Notes under the pieces: model-generated
Seen by the model: the letters and a program-made list of their open reading frames with translations, nothing else
The model's database searches: none
What the model was told of the DNA's origin: nothing
Position numbers and translations under genes: made by a program
In this document: positions 25,750-35,926 of the stretch, piece after piece
Layout of the letters: each line of letters begins with the position of its first letter
How positions within the stretch are numbered: the first letter of the stretch is position 1
Source of the DNA: Legionella sp. PC1000
Lineage (GTDB): Bacteria > Pseudomonadota > Gammaproteobacteria > Legionellales > Legionellaceae
Assembly (NCBI RefSeq): GCF_014109805.1
Contig: NZ_CP059400.1
Location: 2,946,001 to 3,010,000, forward strand
Direction: 5' to 3'
Length of the DNA: 64,000 nt

Positions 25750-27716
25750 CTGACAAACGTCCCGATCCTAATGCATTATTACAACAGGTAATCGAAGAAG
25801 AGCAACAAAAACAGCGCGGCAAACTCAAAATTTACCTCGGGGCGGCCCCAGGGGTAGGAAAAACTTATTCCATGCTTCATGAAGCAATGGGAGAGCAGGC
25901 CAAAGGACTGGATATAGTAGTAGGGATTGTTGAGTCTCATGGGCGCGCCGAAATCGAAGAAATTCTTAAAAATTTCGTGGTTTTACCTAAAATAACGATT
26001 GATTATCATGGCAAAAAACTCAAAGAATTTGATCTTGATTCTTCCTTAAAAAGAAATCCGGGGTTAATTCTCATCGATGAAATGGCGCATACCAATGTGA
26101 GTGGCGTACGGCATAAAAAACGCTGGCAAGATATTAAAGAACTACTCGATCGCGGAATTGATGTATATACGACACTCAATGTTCAACATATAGAAAGCCT
26201 CAATGACGATGTCTCACAAATCATTCATGCTCCTGTTCAGGAAACGGTTCCCGATTTCATGATAGAGAGGGCTAATACCATCGAATTAGTGGACTTAGCT
26301 CCAGAAGACTTGTTAAAGCGCCTTGCTGAGGGCAAAGTCTATGTTCCCCAACAAGCGCGGCTTGCTGCTGAGTTTTATTTTCGCAAAGGCAATTTAATGG
26401 CCTTACGCGAACTGGCGTTACGGACTCTGGCAAAGCAGGTAAATACACAAGTGCTTTTATACAGACAAGGCCAAGGTATTAGACATATCTGGCCCATAAT
26501 GGAAAAAATACTGGTTTGCGTTGGTCCAGGTCCTGAATCACATAAATTGATTCGAGCAGCCAAAAGAATGGCTACCAGTTTGCAAGTGGATTGGATTGCT
26601 GTATATGTGGATTCTACGCGAACCCATTTATCCACAACCCAACGCAATCAAGCCATTAAAAATTTATTTTTTGCAGAACAATTGGGGGCTGAAACTCATA
26701 TTTTGATGGGTTATGACCTTGTTAAAGAGATTATCAATTTTTCCCGTGAACAAAATGTTACCCTCATTATGATCTGTAAACGAATTCGTCATCGCTGGAG
26801 AAATTTTTTATTTCGTAGTCTGGCAGATGAGGTTTTACGCTATAGTGGTGAAATTGATGTTTATACCATGACCGAAGTAACAAAGAGATCTAGAAAAAAA
26901 TCTCTTGCAAAACCAATGACTCCCTGGCTTTATTATTTTTTATCAACCAGTATTGTAGCAATCACAACGCTTATTAATTATTTAATTTATCCGTTAGTAA
27001 ATGAAAGTAGTTTAATCCTGGTTTATTTAATAGGGATAATTTCTACTGCCACCTTAGGACGAGCAGGTCCTGCCATTTCGGGAATTATTCTGAGCATTTT
27101 GGCGTATGATTATTTATTTATCCCCCCCTACTACAGTTTTCTCATGGAAACATCAGATTATTTCTTCACATTAGTTTTAATGTTCATTTTAGCACTCGTT
27201 ATTTGCCAATTAACCTTAGTGACTCGCCGCCAGTCAGAGATTGCGCGTCTTGCAGAATATCAAACATCAGCTTTGTATACATTAAGTCGACGATTATCCA
27301 GAACACGTGGAATAGTCAGATTATTGCGGGCAGGGATCAATTTTATTTCAGAAATTTTTCATTGCGAAATTATCGCCTTATTACCAAAAAACGGACGTCT
27401 TGTTGTTCGCGCGCGAGCTAAATCACATGAGCAATTGGATGAAAAGGAATACAGTATCGCTCAATGGGTATTTGAATTAGGACAAAAAGCAGGATTGGGA
27501 ACTGACACGCTCTCGTTTTCTAATGCGCTGTTTATTCCATTACTGGGCGCGCGCGGAACCGTGGGTGTTTTAAGAGTACATTCCTCTAAAAATAATGATT
27601 TCACAGCTCCTGAAAAAATACAGTTGTTGGAATCGTGTGCCAATCAAATTGCATTGGCTTTAGAGGTAGATAGCCTGCAGGAAGAATCTAATAAGTTAAA
27701 TCATTCTCATTCATAA
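25746..27716 (+). CDS. kdpD: Kinase-less KdpD sensor protein
   Basis: It senses potassium and turgor in the Kdp system. Domain order: KdpD N-terminal ATP-binding region with Walker A GAAPGVGKTYSML and LIDEMAHTN (residues 25-235), a UspA-like domain (about 250-370), four membrane helices (about 390-490, DUF4118) and a GAF domain (about 510-640). It ends at residue 656 with EVDSLQEESNKLNHSHS. The HisKA and HATPase domains of full KdpD (about 890 residues) are missing, and no kdpE follows, so it cannot phosphorylate a regulator by itself. There is no sign of an interrupted kinase remnant downstream. It may be a natural short form, as known in some bacteria. Confidence 0.9.
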   Translation: MTDKRPDPNALLQQVIEEEQQKQRGKLKIYLGAAPGVGKTYSMLHEAMGEQAKGLDIVVGIVESHGRAEIEEILKNFVVLPKITIDYHGKKLKEFDLDSSLKRNPGLILIDEMAHTNVSGVRHKKRWQDIKELLDRGIDVYTTLNVQHIESLNDDVSQIIHAPVQETVPDFMIERANTIELVDLAPEDLLKRLAEGKVYVPQQARLAAEFYFRKGNLMALRELALRTLAKQVNTQVLLYRQGQGIRHIWPIMEKILVCVGPGPESHKLIRAAKRMATSLQVDWIAVYVDSTRTHLSTTQRNQAIKNLFFAEQLGAETHILMGYDLVKEIINFSREQNVTLIMICKRIRHRWRNFLFRSLADEVLRYSGEIDVYTMTEVTKRSRKKSLAKPMTPWLYYFLSTSIVAITTLINYLIYPLVNESSLILVYLIGIISTATLGRAGPAISGIILSILAYDYLFIPPYYSFLMETSDYFFTLVLMFILALVICQLTLVTRRQSEIARLAEYQTSALYTLSRRLSRTRGIVRLLRAGINFISEIFHCEIIALLPKNGRLVVRARAKSHEQLDEKEYSIAQWVFELGQKAGLGTDTLSFSNALFIPLLGARGTVGVLRVHSSKNNDFTAPEKIQLLESCANQIALALEVDSLQEESNKLNHSHS

Positions 27717-28249
27717 ACAGGGTAACATCACAACTTTTCACACGGTGTACTGCGCTTTAATCCCCCTGAGGAGCATCATAAAATTTTCCCACACTTCTGC
27801 TTACAATGTACGCGGGAAAACAAATAAAAAATGAAAAAACCTGAATTCAGATATTCCTCAGCGAGTAGTTGGGTCAAAATGACCTGAGGTATTGTCACTT
27901 TTTTATAAGAGCCTCCAATAATTTTTTCGCCTACGTACCGCGCATAAAGCGGTACGTAGAGAAATTTTAAATAAAAAACTGACGATCCGCAGGTCAAAAT
28001 GACCAAACCTACTCGTTACTTGCTATGGATACAGCGGATAAAGTACGCTACTTAGGGATTATTATTTACAGTACGTAGGAAGGTTTATTCGGATATGTTG
28101 GCGAAAAAAATTTTTGGGATAGTTCCGGGGATTTCTTCGTCGCACTCAGCTTCAATATCTTTGATCATCTTATTTAAAATCATTCTTAGTCTGGAAAATC
28201 AATCTAAATTACAATAGGATAATGAATATTTAGGTGAAAAGGATTTACC
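27717..28249. repeat. Gene-free region with palindromic repeats and pnt promoter
   Basis: There is no convincing ORF. A perfect family 1 hairpin lies at 27931-27959 (CTACGTACCGC, loop GCATAAA, GCGGTACGTAG). AAACTGACGATC follows at 27974, also part of the 12.3 and 62.8 kb copies. GGTCAAAATGACC at 27993 and GGGTCAAAATGACC at about 27872 are short palindromes. GTACGTAGGAAGG ends the repeat cluster near 28085. The last 150 bp probably hold the pnt promoter. Confidence 0.75.
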
Positions 28250-29380
28250 ATGATGATTGCAACGTTACTGGCACCAGACAATGAAACCCGAGTAGCCATT
28301 ACTCCTAACTCAGCAAAGCACTTTATAAAATCAGGGTTTGAAGTCGCCATCGAAAAAAATGCAGGCCTTGCTGCCGGTTTCAAAGATCAAAATTACGAAG
28401 AAGTCGGTGCCTCTATTCAGGATAAAAAAAGTATCCTCGGAAAAGCGAATCTTCTTTTTTGTATTGATGAGCCTGATCCCAAAACTCTGGAAGGCCTGTC
28501 CCAGGGTGCCTTGGTCATAGGCCATATAGATAATGATCCAGAAAGTAAACTCATCACCTGGTGCAAAGAAAAACAAATTACACTGCTCTCAATGAACCTT
28601 ATACCCCGCATCAGCCGTGCTCAAAGCATGGATAGCCTATCCTCACAAGCAAACTTGGCAGGGTATAGAGCTGTTCTAGAAGCATGTTCTCAATTCCATC
28701 GCGCCATTCCGATGATGATGACAGCAGCAGGAATGATTCAGCCAGCTAAGGTGCTTGTTCTGGGTGCAGGAGTCGCGGGTTTGCAGGCCATAGCAACAGC
28801 CAAACGTTTAGGGGCTGTAGTTTACGCGTTTGACGTACGGCGGGCAGCGAAAGAACAAGTTGAAAGTTTAGGCGCAGAATTTATTGAAGTGAGTCAGGAT
28901 CAAGACAGTGAAACTAAAGGTGGCTACGCTTCGGAAATGAGTGAAGAATATAAAAAACTTCAAGCAGAACTTATTGATCAATACGCTAAATTAGCAGACA
29001 TTGTCATTTCCACAGCCTTAATTCCAGGGAGAAAAGCACCTGTTTTAGTGTATAAAAAAACTGTAGACCAAATGAAGCCTGGATCAGTTGTCGTTGATCT
29101 TGCAACTTCCCGAGGGGGGAACTGCGAAGTCAGCATTCTTAATAAAACCATAAAACATGGAGAAGTGACTGTCATCGGTTTAAGTAATATGGCGGGACTA
29201 GTTCCGGCTACTGCAAGTGAACTGTATGCCAATAATTTAGTGCATCTTATTAATTTGCTCGCACCCCAACCTCCAGAAATCACATTAAACCCCAGTGATG
29301 AAATCATTCAGCAAGCAGTGCTTTGTCATCAAAATCAATATCTACCATTTCAGGCAATAAAGGAGACACAAAGTGCATGA
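28250..29380 (+). CDS. pntAA: NAD(P) transhydrogenase alpha subunit, part 1
   Basis: The soluble NAD(H)-binding domain of proton-translocating transhydrogenase, which makes NADPH from NADH using the proton gradient. AlaDH/PNT N-terminal domain: [20 protein letters not shown]. The Rossmann segment is [20 protein letters not shown], followed by [11 protein letters not shown]. The RQD loop region (residues about 113-140) reads [20 protein letters not shown]. The 376 residues match the three-subunit type in which the alpha chain is split. Its stop overlaps the GTG start of pntAB. Confidence 0.95.
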   Translation: MMIATLLAPDNETRVAITPNSAKHFIKSGFEVAIEKNAGLAAGFKDQNYEEVGASIQDKKSILGKANLLFCIDEPDPKTLEGLSQGALVIGHIDNDPESKLITWCKEKQITLLSMNLIPRISRAQSMDSLSSQANLAGYRAVLEACSQFHRAIPMMMTAAGMIQPAKVLVLGAGVAGLQAIATAKRLGAVVYAFDVRRAAKEQVESLGAEFIEVSQDQDSETKGGYASEMSEEYKKLQAELIDQYAKLADIVISTALIPGRKAPVLVYKKTVDQMKPGSVVVDLATSRGGNCEVSILNKTIKHGEVTVIGLSNMAGLVPATASELYANNLVHLINLLAPQPPEITLNPSDEIIQQAVLCHQNQYLPFQAIKETQSA

Positions 29381-29669
29381 GATTAACACTCTAGGTAATC
29401 CCTACATTACCATACTCACTATTTTCGTTTTGGCCTGCTTTGTAGGATATTATGTCGTATGGAAGGTCACTCCAGCTTTGCATACTCCATTAATGTCAGT
29501 CACCAACGCAATATCCAGTATTATTGTTTTAGGGGCACTCATTGCTGCAGGAAGCCAGTTAACAGGAAAAATCACCTGGATCGGCGGTTTAGCAATATTT
29601 ATTACGTCGATTAATATTTTTGGTGGATTTGTTGTAACTCAACGCATGTTGCGTATGTATAAAAAATAG
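29373..29669 (+). CDS. pntAB: NAD(P) transhydrogenase alpha subunit, part 2
   Basis: A small membrane subunit of 98 residues with three to four helices ([57 protein letters not shown]). It corresponds to the C-terminal membrane part of E. coli PntA. The start is GTG 29373, overlapping the end of pntAA by eight bases. The conserved end [11 protein letters not shown] is present. Confidence 0.93.
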   Translation: MHEINTLGNPYITILTIFVLACFVGYYVVWKVTPALHTPLMSVTNAISSIIVLGALIAAGSQLTGKITWIGGLAIFITSINIFGGFVVTQRMLRMYKK

Positions 29670-29694
29670 TTACAAAAATTAAGGATAATTTCTT

Positions 29695-31092
29695 ATGACA
29701 GCCCTAGTTCCTTTATTTTATTTATTATCTGCTGTGTGTTTTATATTGGCACTCAAAGGTTTAGCCAGCCCTGCATCTGCAAGGAGAGGAAATCTTTTGG
29801 GTATTGCCGGTATGATTCTTGCCGTAGGCTCAACCTTGATGATGCCAACAACATATCATCAACCTTTACTCATCAGCTTAATGATTGCAGGAGGGATAAT
29901 TGGGACTTATATTGCATTCAAAATTAATATGACTGCTATTCCACAACTCGTCGCAGCATTCCACTCATTAGTGGGGATGGCGGCAGTCTTAGTTGCTTTC
30001 TGTGCTTTCTTGGCCCCCGCTTCGTTTCATATTGGTGTCCCAGGGGCAATTGCTAAAGCAAGCCTTATCGAAATGAGTCTCGGTTTAATTATAGGTGCCA
30101 TCACTTTTTCTGGCTCAGTCATTGCCTTTCTCAAATTGCAAGGAATTATGTCGGGTAAACCGATTAAGCTTATAGGTCATAACCTAATTAATCTGATTAC
30201 TGCGCTAGCCATACTCGCTGTATTGGCCTTGTTTTTTATTAACCAAACACTGACACTTTTTAGTGTCATGGCTGGCTTATCTTTTTTAATTGGCATATTG
30301 CTCATTATCCCTATTGGCGGTGCGGACATGCCAGTGGTTATCTCAATGCTTAACTCCTACTCAGGGTGGGCAGCAGCAGGTATTGGATTCACACTCAGCA
30401 ACCATTTACTTGTTATTACCGGAGCTTTAGTAGGCGCTAGCGGAGCCATTCTTAGTTACATCATGTGTGTGGGGATGAATCGTTCCATTTTTAATGTAAT
30501 TTTTGGGGGCATTCAGTCATCAGCAGCTAATTTACACGCTAATACAGCGGATGAATCACGGGCAGTACGACAAGGTAATGGTGAGGATGCAGCATTCCTC
30601 TTAAATAATGCTAAAGATGTAATCATTGTTCCTGGATATGGTATGGCGGTAGCGCATGCACAACATGCAGTCAAAGAATTAGTTGATGCCTTAGAACATC
30701 GCAACATCAAAGTTCGCTTTGCAATTCATCCTGTTGCCGGTCGGATGCCTGGCCATATGAATGTGTTGCTTGCAGAAGCTAATATTCCCTATGATAGAGT
30801 TTTTGAACAAAGTGAAATTAACCGTGATTTTACAAGCTGCGATGTGGCTTATGTAATTGGGGCAAACGATATAACCAATCCTGCAGCAAAAACCGATCCT
30901 GGCTCACCAATTTATGGTATGCCCGTTTTGGAAGTAGAAAAAGCAAAAAATGTATTGTTTGTTAAACGAAGCATGGCACCTGGCTATGCAGGTGTAGAAA
31001 ACGATCTGTTTTACCATGACAATACTTACATGCTGTTTGGTGATGCAAAAGTAATGACTGAATCCATTGCCAAGGCTTTGGAAGCATTATAA
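29695..31092 (+). CDS. pntB: NAD(P) transhydrogenase beta subunit
   Basis: This subunit has about eight or nine membrane helices (residues 1-265) forming the proton path, then the NADP(H)-binding domain. Key features: [33 protein letters not shown], the NADP fold [36 protein letters not shown] and [20 protein letters not shown]. The 465 residues match the family. It is the last gene of pntAA-AB-B, followed by a strong terminator. Confidence 0.96.
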   Translation: MTALVPLFYLLSAVCFILALKGLASPASARRGNLLGIAGMILAVGSTLMMPTTYHQPLLISLMIAGGIIGTYIAFKINMTAIPQLVAAFHSLVGMAAVLVAFCAFLAPASFHIGVPGAIAKASLIEMSLGLIIGAITFSGSVIAFLKLQGIMSGKPIKLIGHNLINLITALAILAVLALFFINQTLTLFSVMAGLSFLIGILLIIPIGGADMPVVISMLNSYSGWAAAGIGFTLSNHLLVITGALVGASGAILSYIMCVGMNRSIFNVIFGGIQSSAANLHANTADESRAVRQGNGEDAAFLLNNAKDVIIVPGYGMAVAHAQHAVKELVDALEHRNIKVRFAIHPVAGRMPGHMNVLLAEANIPYDRVFEQSEINRDFTSCDVAYVIGANDITNPAAKTDPGSPIYGMPVLEVEKAKNVLFVKRSMAPGYAGVENDLFYHDNTYMLFGDAKVMTESIAKALEAL

Positions 31093-31114
31093 ATCCGGAT
31101 AAACAGCACAAAAA

Positions 31115-31141
31115 ACCTGGGTTTTTCCCCGGGTTTTTCTA
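31115..31141 (+). terminator. Terminator of the pnt operon
   Basis: A stem ACCTGGG/CCCGGGT (one G-T pair) around TTTTTC, followed by TTTTCTAT, lies 22 bp after pntB. Confidence 0.85.
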
Positions 31142-31248
31142 TATCCCACTTAGGTTACAGCACTACCATTCAAGGCATGAATATTAATTTGCCATACGTA
31201 CAAAATAAATGTATCTTAGTTCAGTTATTATCATTATGGAGTTATTTA

Positions 31249-31635
31249 ATGTTACGAAAATTCGGACTTTGCTTGTTGTATTTTGCCGCATCTTTAAGTA
31301 CAAACGCATATTCTATGGAAAGTCATTTGCTCCAACGAGGGGTTACGATTGAATATGAATTACCTAGTAATGATCCTCAAATATTTCTTAATTATCTGTT
31401 TTGGCCTGTAGAAGCAAACTGTAAAATTGCTTCAGAAGATGAAGGGGATGAGTTTTTGGTTGTAGCATTAGCTAAAAAAGGAAAAGTTAATGATATCGGT
31501 TTGTCTACGGGAGAATCGATACGAATCACCGTCCATCCAGGTGAGAATTTAAAGATTAATGCAGATTCGGGCGCAAAAGTTGAAATCACTAACTTAGGGC
31601 CGCATACAGTAAAAGCTATGTGCACTGCTGCTTAA
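31249..31635 (+). CDS. Small secreted hypothetical protein
   Basis: The preferred start is ATG 31249, with tggag seven bases upstream. It opens a signal peptide (LRKFGLCLLYFAASLSTNAY). A longer in-frame start at 31177 lacks these features. The mature protein of about 105 residues is strand-rich (FLVVALAKKGKVND, SIRITVHPGENLKI, KVEITNLGPHTVKAMC) with two Cys that could pair. Family not recognised. It is a single gene after pntB. Confidence 0.6.
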   Translation: MLRKFGLCLLYFAASLSTNAYSMESHLLQRGVTIEYELPSNDPQIFLNYLFWPVEANCKIASEDEGDEFLVVALAKKGKVNDIGLSTGESIRITVHPGENLKINADSGAKVEITNLGPHTVKAMCTAA

Positions 31636-31730
31636 TATACACAGAAATTCATTTATAAAGAACACTCTAATTATATCCTGGGCTCAACAGAGTCACCGTT
31701 CAGAGGGTATGTTTGAACCTAGAACTCAGG

Positions 31731-31797
31731 TTGAACGAAAAATACGATGAGAAAGCGCAGCATATCTAAGCATTGATCAGCGTATTTTTTCGTTCAA
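31731..31797. terminator. Convergent inverted repeat
   Basis: TTGAACGAAAAATACG at 31731 and CGTATTTTTTCGTTCAA at 31781 are near-perfect complements, placed between two converging genes. The T run in the right arm and the A run in the left arm fit a two-way terminator. TTTTTTCGTTCAAGATGAGCC recurs near 62023 after another gene. Confidence 0.65.
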
Positions 31798-31842
31798 GAT
31801 GAGCCATAGCTTTTCGGACATCGGATCTTGAAGCGAAACGTC

Positions 31843-33423
31843 CTAGTGTTCCCGCGTCGCATGGAATTGAATTTTGGGATAACGTTCTTCAGCCATTGTT
31901 AAATTAACACGAGTTGGAGCAAGATACATTAAAGCATCGCTCCCATCCAGTGCCAGATAATCATGCGCTTTTGTTCTAAATTCACTCATTGCTTTATCAT
32001 CGTCAGAATAAACCCAACGAGCACATGCTATATTCACTGTTTCATAAATACAATCTACCTTATATTCATGTTTCAAACGGTGAGCGACCACATCAAACTG
32101 CAGTACTCCAACTGCTCCCAAGATTAATTGATTGCTATTTAATGGTCTAAATACCTGGGTTGCGCCTTCTTCAGATAATTCAATTAAACCCTTTAATAAG
32201 GCTTTACTCTTTAACGGATCCTTTAAACGCACCAACCGAAACAGCTCAGGAGCAAAATTGGGAATTCCGGTAAATTTTAATTGCTCACCTTGAGTAAAGG
32301 TATCGCCAATGCGAATTGTTCCATGATTATGTAAACCAATAATATCGCCAGGCAAAGCAACTTCTGTATGGGAGCGATCACCAGCCATAAAGGTTAAGGC
32401 ATTAGAAATTTGTACTTCTTTACCAATACGTAAGTGATTGATTTTCATTCCTTTTCTGTATGCTCCAGAACAAATACGTAAAAAAGCAATTCTGTCCCTA
32501 TGTTTCGGATCCATATTAGCCTGGATTTTGAATACAAATCCGCTAAAAGTATCTTCATTAGGTACTACAGACCGCTCTTGGGTTGCACGAGGTTGTGGAC
32601 CTGGAGCATAACGAACGTAATCATCCAGTAACTCTTTGATCCCAAAATTATTAATTGCAGATCCAAAATAAACTGGGGTCATTTTACCCGCTAAATAGTC
32701 CTCCAAATTGAATTCATGGGAAGCGCCTTTGACGAGCTCGATTTCTTCACGTAATTCCTGAGCACCATCGCCCAATATTTCATCCAATTGGGGGTTATCT
32801 AATCCTTTAATTTGCATCGCATCTTGCTTTTGCGCATTTTTTCCGGGTTGATATAAATAAACGATATCTTCATAGCGATGGTATATGCCTTTAAAACGTT
32901 TTCCCATGCCTACAGGCCAAGTAATTGGCGCACATTGAATACCTAAAACTGATTCAACCTCATCCAGTAAATCAATAGGATCGCGACCTTCACGATCCAG
33001 TTTATTAATAAAAGTCATAATTGGCGTATCACGCAAACGACATACTTCCATTAATTTAACCGTTCGCTCCTCGACCCCTTTGGCTACGTCAATTACCATC
33101 AACGCTGAATCTACTGCAGTCAACGTACGGTAAGTATCTTCTGAAAAGTCCTCATGCCCTGGAGTATCCAGCAAATTCATGACATGCTGATTATGTACAA
33201 ACTGCATAACAGAAGTAGTAATAGAAATACCACGCTCTTTTTCCATTTCCATCCAGTCAGAAGTCGCATGCCTATCGGCTTTACGTCCTTTAACAGTTCC
33301 AGCTAATTGAATTGCGCCTCCAAACAAAAGTAATTTCTCGGTTACTGTGGTCTTACCCGCATCAGGGTGAGAAATAATTGCGAAGGTTCGTCGTGTATTA
33401 AAATCCTGATAAAAATCGGACAT
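31843..33423 (-). CDS. prfC: Peptide chain release factor 3
   Basis: A GTPase that recycles RF1 and RF2 after translation ends. The G domain has [15 protein letters not shown], the switch region [26 protein letters not shown] and [10 protein letters not shown]. It is followed by domain 2 and the RF3-specific C-terminal domain. The 526 residues match E. coli RF3 (529). Single gene with its own promoter region upstream. Confidence 0.97.
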   Translation of the reverse strand: MSDFYQDFNTRRTFAIISHPDAGKTTVTEKLLLFGGAIQLAGTVKGRKADRHATSDWMEMEKERGISITTSVMQFVHNQHVMNLLDTPGHEDFSEDTYRTLTAVDSALMVIDVAKGVEERTVKLMEVCRLRDTPIMTFINKLDREGRDPIDLLDEVESVLGIQCAPITWPVGMGKRFKGIYHRYEDIVYLYQPGKNAQKQDAMQIKGLDNPQLDEILGDGAQELREEIELVKGASHEFNLEDYLAGKMTPVYFGSAINNFGIKELLDDYVRYAPGPQPRATQERSVVPNEDTFSGFVFKIQANMDPKHRDRIAFLRICSGAYRKGMKINHLRIGKEVQISNALTFMAGDRSHTEVALPGDIIGLHNHGTIRIGDTFTQGEQLKFTGIPNFAPELFRLVRLKDPLKSKALLKGLIELSEEGATQVFRPLNSNQLILGAVGVLQFDVVAHRLKHEYKVDCIYETVNIACARWVYSDDDKAMSEFRTKAHDYLALDGSDALMYLAPTRVNLTMAEERYPKIQFHATREH

Positions 33424-33611
33424 GAAATTCTCTAAACAAATATAATATTATCGTATGTAGTGAATTTTAAGCGATTCCTGAACAAATACAAGACGAAGCG
33501 ATATTTCTCAGGAAAAACAGTAGAGTGAAAAGACTTATTAAAATAGTCTTTTCACCTTAAAGACGCTATGATCAAAACTCAATTCATACATTAAGGCGGG
33601 TTGACGCCTAG

Positions 33612-33718
33612 CCTACGTTCCGCGACTTGTTCGCGGGATCCAGAACCTGGAGAATAAGATTAAGTTTGGTATGAATCAGATCCTGCATGGATTCCGCGAA
33701 CAAGTCGCAGAACGTAGG
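33612..33718. repeat. Palindromic repeat family 1 (CGACTTGTTCGCG variant)
   Basis: The arm CCTACGTTCCGCGACTTGTT at 33612 (then CGCGGGAT) is complementary to 33691-33718 (ATTCCGCGAACAAGTCGCAG, AACGTAGG), with a 50-bp interior. Each arm can also fold alone (CGCGACTTGTTCGCG). The variant core ACTTGTT replaces CTTTATG of other copies. The rest of the 33424-33795 gap holds prfC and tag promoters only. Confidence 0.85.
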
Positions 33719-33795
33719 ACAATAAGATAAATTTTCAATTCATCTTAATAAAATTCACGCTAAATGTAATACATATAGGAGATAATGAGTCCATC

Positions 33796-34365
33796 ATGAA
33801 ACGTTGCACTTGGGTTGGAAGCGGCAAGCCTTATTATGAACAATACCATGACATGGAATGGGGTATTCCTGTACATAATGATCAGAGACACTTTGAAATG
33901 CTTTTACTTGAAGGAGCACAAGCAGGATTGAGCTGGGAAACAATACTTAAACGCCGCGAAGCATACCGTAAAGCATTCAAACAATTCGATCCCAACGCTG
34001 TAGCAAAAATGACGGATGAAGAATTACAGGCCTTACTCACGGATCCGAGCATTATTCGTAATCGCCTTAAAATTTTTTCAGCACGCAAGAATGCACTTGT
34101 GTTCTTGAAAATTGTTGAGGAATTCGGCTCCTTCGACAACTATGTTTGGCGATTTGTAAATGGAAATCCTAAAATAAATTATCCTAAAAATCTTCAAGAA
34201 GTACCAGCCACCACCCCCGAATCAGATGCTTTGTCGAAAGATTTAAAAAAAAGAGGAATGAGTTTTGTCGGGTCAACGATCATGTATGCTTACATGCAAG
34301 CAGTTGGAATGGTCGATGATCATTTAGTTGATTGCTTTTGTAAGAATCGAGAACTTAATTCATAG
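33796..34365 (+). CDS. tag: DNA-3-methyladenine glycosylase I
   Basis: It removes 3-methyladenine from alkylated DNA. Tag signature: KRCTWVGSGKPYYEQYHDME with the Zn Cys4 and His17, and the second Zn pair in DDHLVDCFC near the C-terminus. The catalytic region includes LLLEGAQAGLSWETILKRRE with the conserved Glu and Trp. The 189 residues equal the E. coli length. Start ATG 33796. It is a single gene with a weak ribosome site. Confidence 0.96.
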   Translation: MKRCTWVGSGKPYYEQYHDMEWGIPVHNDQRHFEMLLLEGAQAGLSWETILKRREAYRKAFKQFDPNAVAKMTDEELQALLTDPSIIRNRLKIFSARKNALVFLKIVEEFGSFDNYVWRFVNGNPKINYPKNLQEVPATTPESDALSKDLKKRGMSFVGSTIMYAYMQAVGMVDDHLVDCFCKNRELNS

Positions 34366-34384
34366 AATGAATATTTTGAAGTTG

Positions 34385-34480
34385 AAGCCCTAACCCGGGT
34401 TCCGGGTTACGCCTTCACCCAGACTACAATAAAACTATTAGTTCTAATGTTCTGAGATTGTAGCCTGGGGCAGTGAAGCG
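34385..34480. repeat. Repeat family 2, copy 2
   Basis: CCCTAACCCGGGTTCCGGGTTACGCCTTCACCCAGACTACA is, apart from the core, the reverse complement of the copy at 9853. A partial second unit, TGTAGCCTGGGGCAGTGAAG, follows at 34460. The CCCGGGTTCCGGG core is itself palindromic. It separates the converging tag and beta-lactamase genes. Confidence 0.75.
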
Positions 34481-34507
34481 AATCCCGTTTTTTTGCGAAC
34501 TCAGCTG

Positions 34508-35368
34508 TTATACAGATTGGTTAACATTTTCCTGCTTTTTAAGCTCCGTGTAAAAATCCTGTGCTTTTTGTTCAATATATTTTTTGCAACCTTCCGGATC
34601 AATAAAGGGATTCTTCCTACCCTTCTGCAATGATAAATATTTGTTTTTGAGATCAAACATTCCAGCATGAGCTCCCAGAAAAATATCACAGCGCAACGAT
34701 TCGAGTACCTTTATGGAATGCTTATAATCCTGGGCAATATTAGGGTAAGTCATATTATCAACCAATTTATAGCCAGGATTTACGCCAAGGCTTCCTACAA
34801 TTACGGCCTGATAGTGCTTACCGTGATCTTTTAGTTGTATTGTCCAAGTAGTACAACCTTTAGTATGTCCGGGAGTCACATGAGCAGCTAATACAGTTCC
34901 TCCTAATTCCACCTTATCCCCGTCGTGAAGCACCTTATCCACCGTGCTTTGAGTAAAATAAGTACTGGGGTCATTTGCATAATGAAAATCAGATTTACCG
35001 CCAGATAGAACCAAAGGCACATCTTCATCCATAACCATATATTTTGCATTGGTTTGCTGCTTAATCAATTCACTACCTGCGGCATGATCAAAATGAGCAT
35101 GGCTGATTAGCAAAATTTTTGTATCGCTAAATTTAAAACCTAGTTTCTCTATACTGGCTTTAATCATAGGAACATTTGCCTCAAGGTCACTATTAATCAA
35201 AATGTTTCCTTTAGGCGTAACAATCAGATAACTTGCAAGATCATCAGTCCCCACATAATACAAGTTTCCGGCAATCTGAAAAGGTGGAAAAGAATTTGGC
35301 ATTGGATAGGCAAAACTCGAATGATTCAATAGCATCATCAGTGCGCTTAAACATAATACTTTTTTCAT
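34508..35368 (-). CDS. Subclass B3 metallo-beta-lactamase, FEZ-1-like
   Basis: A periplasmic zinc enzyme hydrolysing beta-lactams, including carbapenems in known relatives. The B3 zinc ligands are all visible: HAHFDHAAGSE (His, His, Asp, His), the His of TPGHTKGCTTW and the His of LGAHAGMFD. The sequence closely follows FEZ-1 of Legionella gormanii as I remember it (GTDDLASYLIVTP, SDLEANVPMIKAS, GVNPGYKLVDN) but is not identical. The start is placed at Met 35368, opening the signal peptide KKVLCLSALMMLLNHSSFAY. An in-frame start ten codons upstream is less likely. No mobile element is near, so it looks chromosomal and resident. Confidence 0.93.
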   Translation of the reverse strand: MKKVLCLSALMMLLNHSSFAYPMPNSFPPFQIAGNLYYVGTDDLASYLIVTPKGNILINSDLEANVPMIKASIEKLGFKFSDTKILLISHAHFDHAAGSELIKQQTNAKYMVMDEDVPLVLSGGKSDFHYANDPSTYFTQSTVDKVLHDGDKVELGGTVLAAHVTPGHTKGCTTWTIQLKDHGKHYQAVIVGSLGVNPGYKLVDNMTYPNIAQDYKHSIKVLESLRCDIFLGAHAGMFDLKNKYLSLQKGRKNPFIDPEGCKKYIEQKAQDFYTELKKQENVNQSV

Positions 35369-35527
35369 GACAATAAAATCCAAAGAAAAATAAAGCAAAT
35401 TACTTGGTAGAAGAGTACTTCATTTACGAGGATATAGGATACAGATTGTTTCATTTTTTTCAAATAAAATGAACCCGGCAGTATATTAATTCCACGTTTT
35501 TAAGGCTTTTGTCGTGGCCTGCATATT

Positions 35528-35722
35528 TTATTTCTTTGCGGCCGCAACAAACATCCATATAGCTAAAATAGCTGAAACACTTAAGGCAACACTACTGGCT
35601 GACATTGGGATACTGTATCCTGCAACTGTTACTTGCCAATAATAGATAATGCGTAAAACATGGATTAAAGCCACTAAAGTAAAAATCAGCCCGGCAACAA
35701 TCAAAGCAATTTTTTTGTTCAT
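35528..35722 (-). CDS. Small two-helix membrane protein
   Basis: It has 64 residues with helices ALIVAGLIFTLVALIHVLRI and SVALSVSAILAIWMFVAAA. The start at 35722 has gggag eight bases upstream. An in-frame ORF continues 45 codons further, but that extension reads through a copy of repeat family 3 and is unlikely to be translated. Function unknown. Confidence 0.65.
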   Translation of the reverse strand: MNKKIALIVAGLIFTLVALIHVLRIIYYWQVTVAGYSIPMSASSVALSVSAILAIWMFVAAAKK

Positions 35723-35741
35723 TTTTTTCTCCCATCCATAG

Positions 35742-35812
35742 GGTTTGTTTACTTTTCGCTCGCTTGAGTCACAATGATCTGATTTTTGAGTACCGAGCGC
35801 AGCATACAGGAA
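35742..35812 (-). repeat. Repeat family 3, copy 2
   Basis: Read on the minus strand it gives TCGGTACTCAAAAATCAG, ATCATT, GTGACTCAAG and AGCGAAAAGTAAACA, matching 7969-8034 over about 65 bp with few changes. It lies just upstream of the small membrane-protein gene. Confidence 0.72.
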
Positions 35813-35926
35813 GGATGTGAGCATTGAAACGCGTAAAATCAGGGGCAGCTTGGCCAAGATAGCAGAAATATAAACAGATCCTAATAATTTTTATCCTCTC
35901 ATCATAGAAATTGGTTCGGCCAATTT

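Noticed and set aside
35723..35857. N-terminal extension of the small membrane protein
   Set aside because: The added 45 codons cross a copy of repeat family 3, whereas the internal Met has a good ribosome site.
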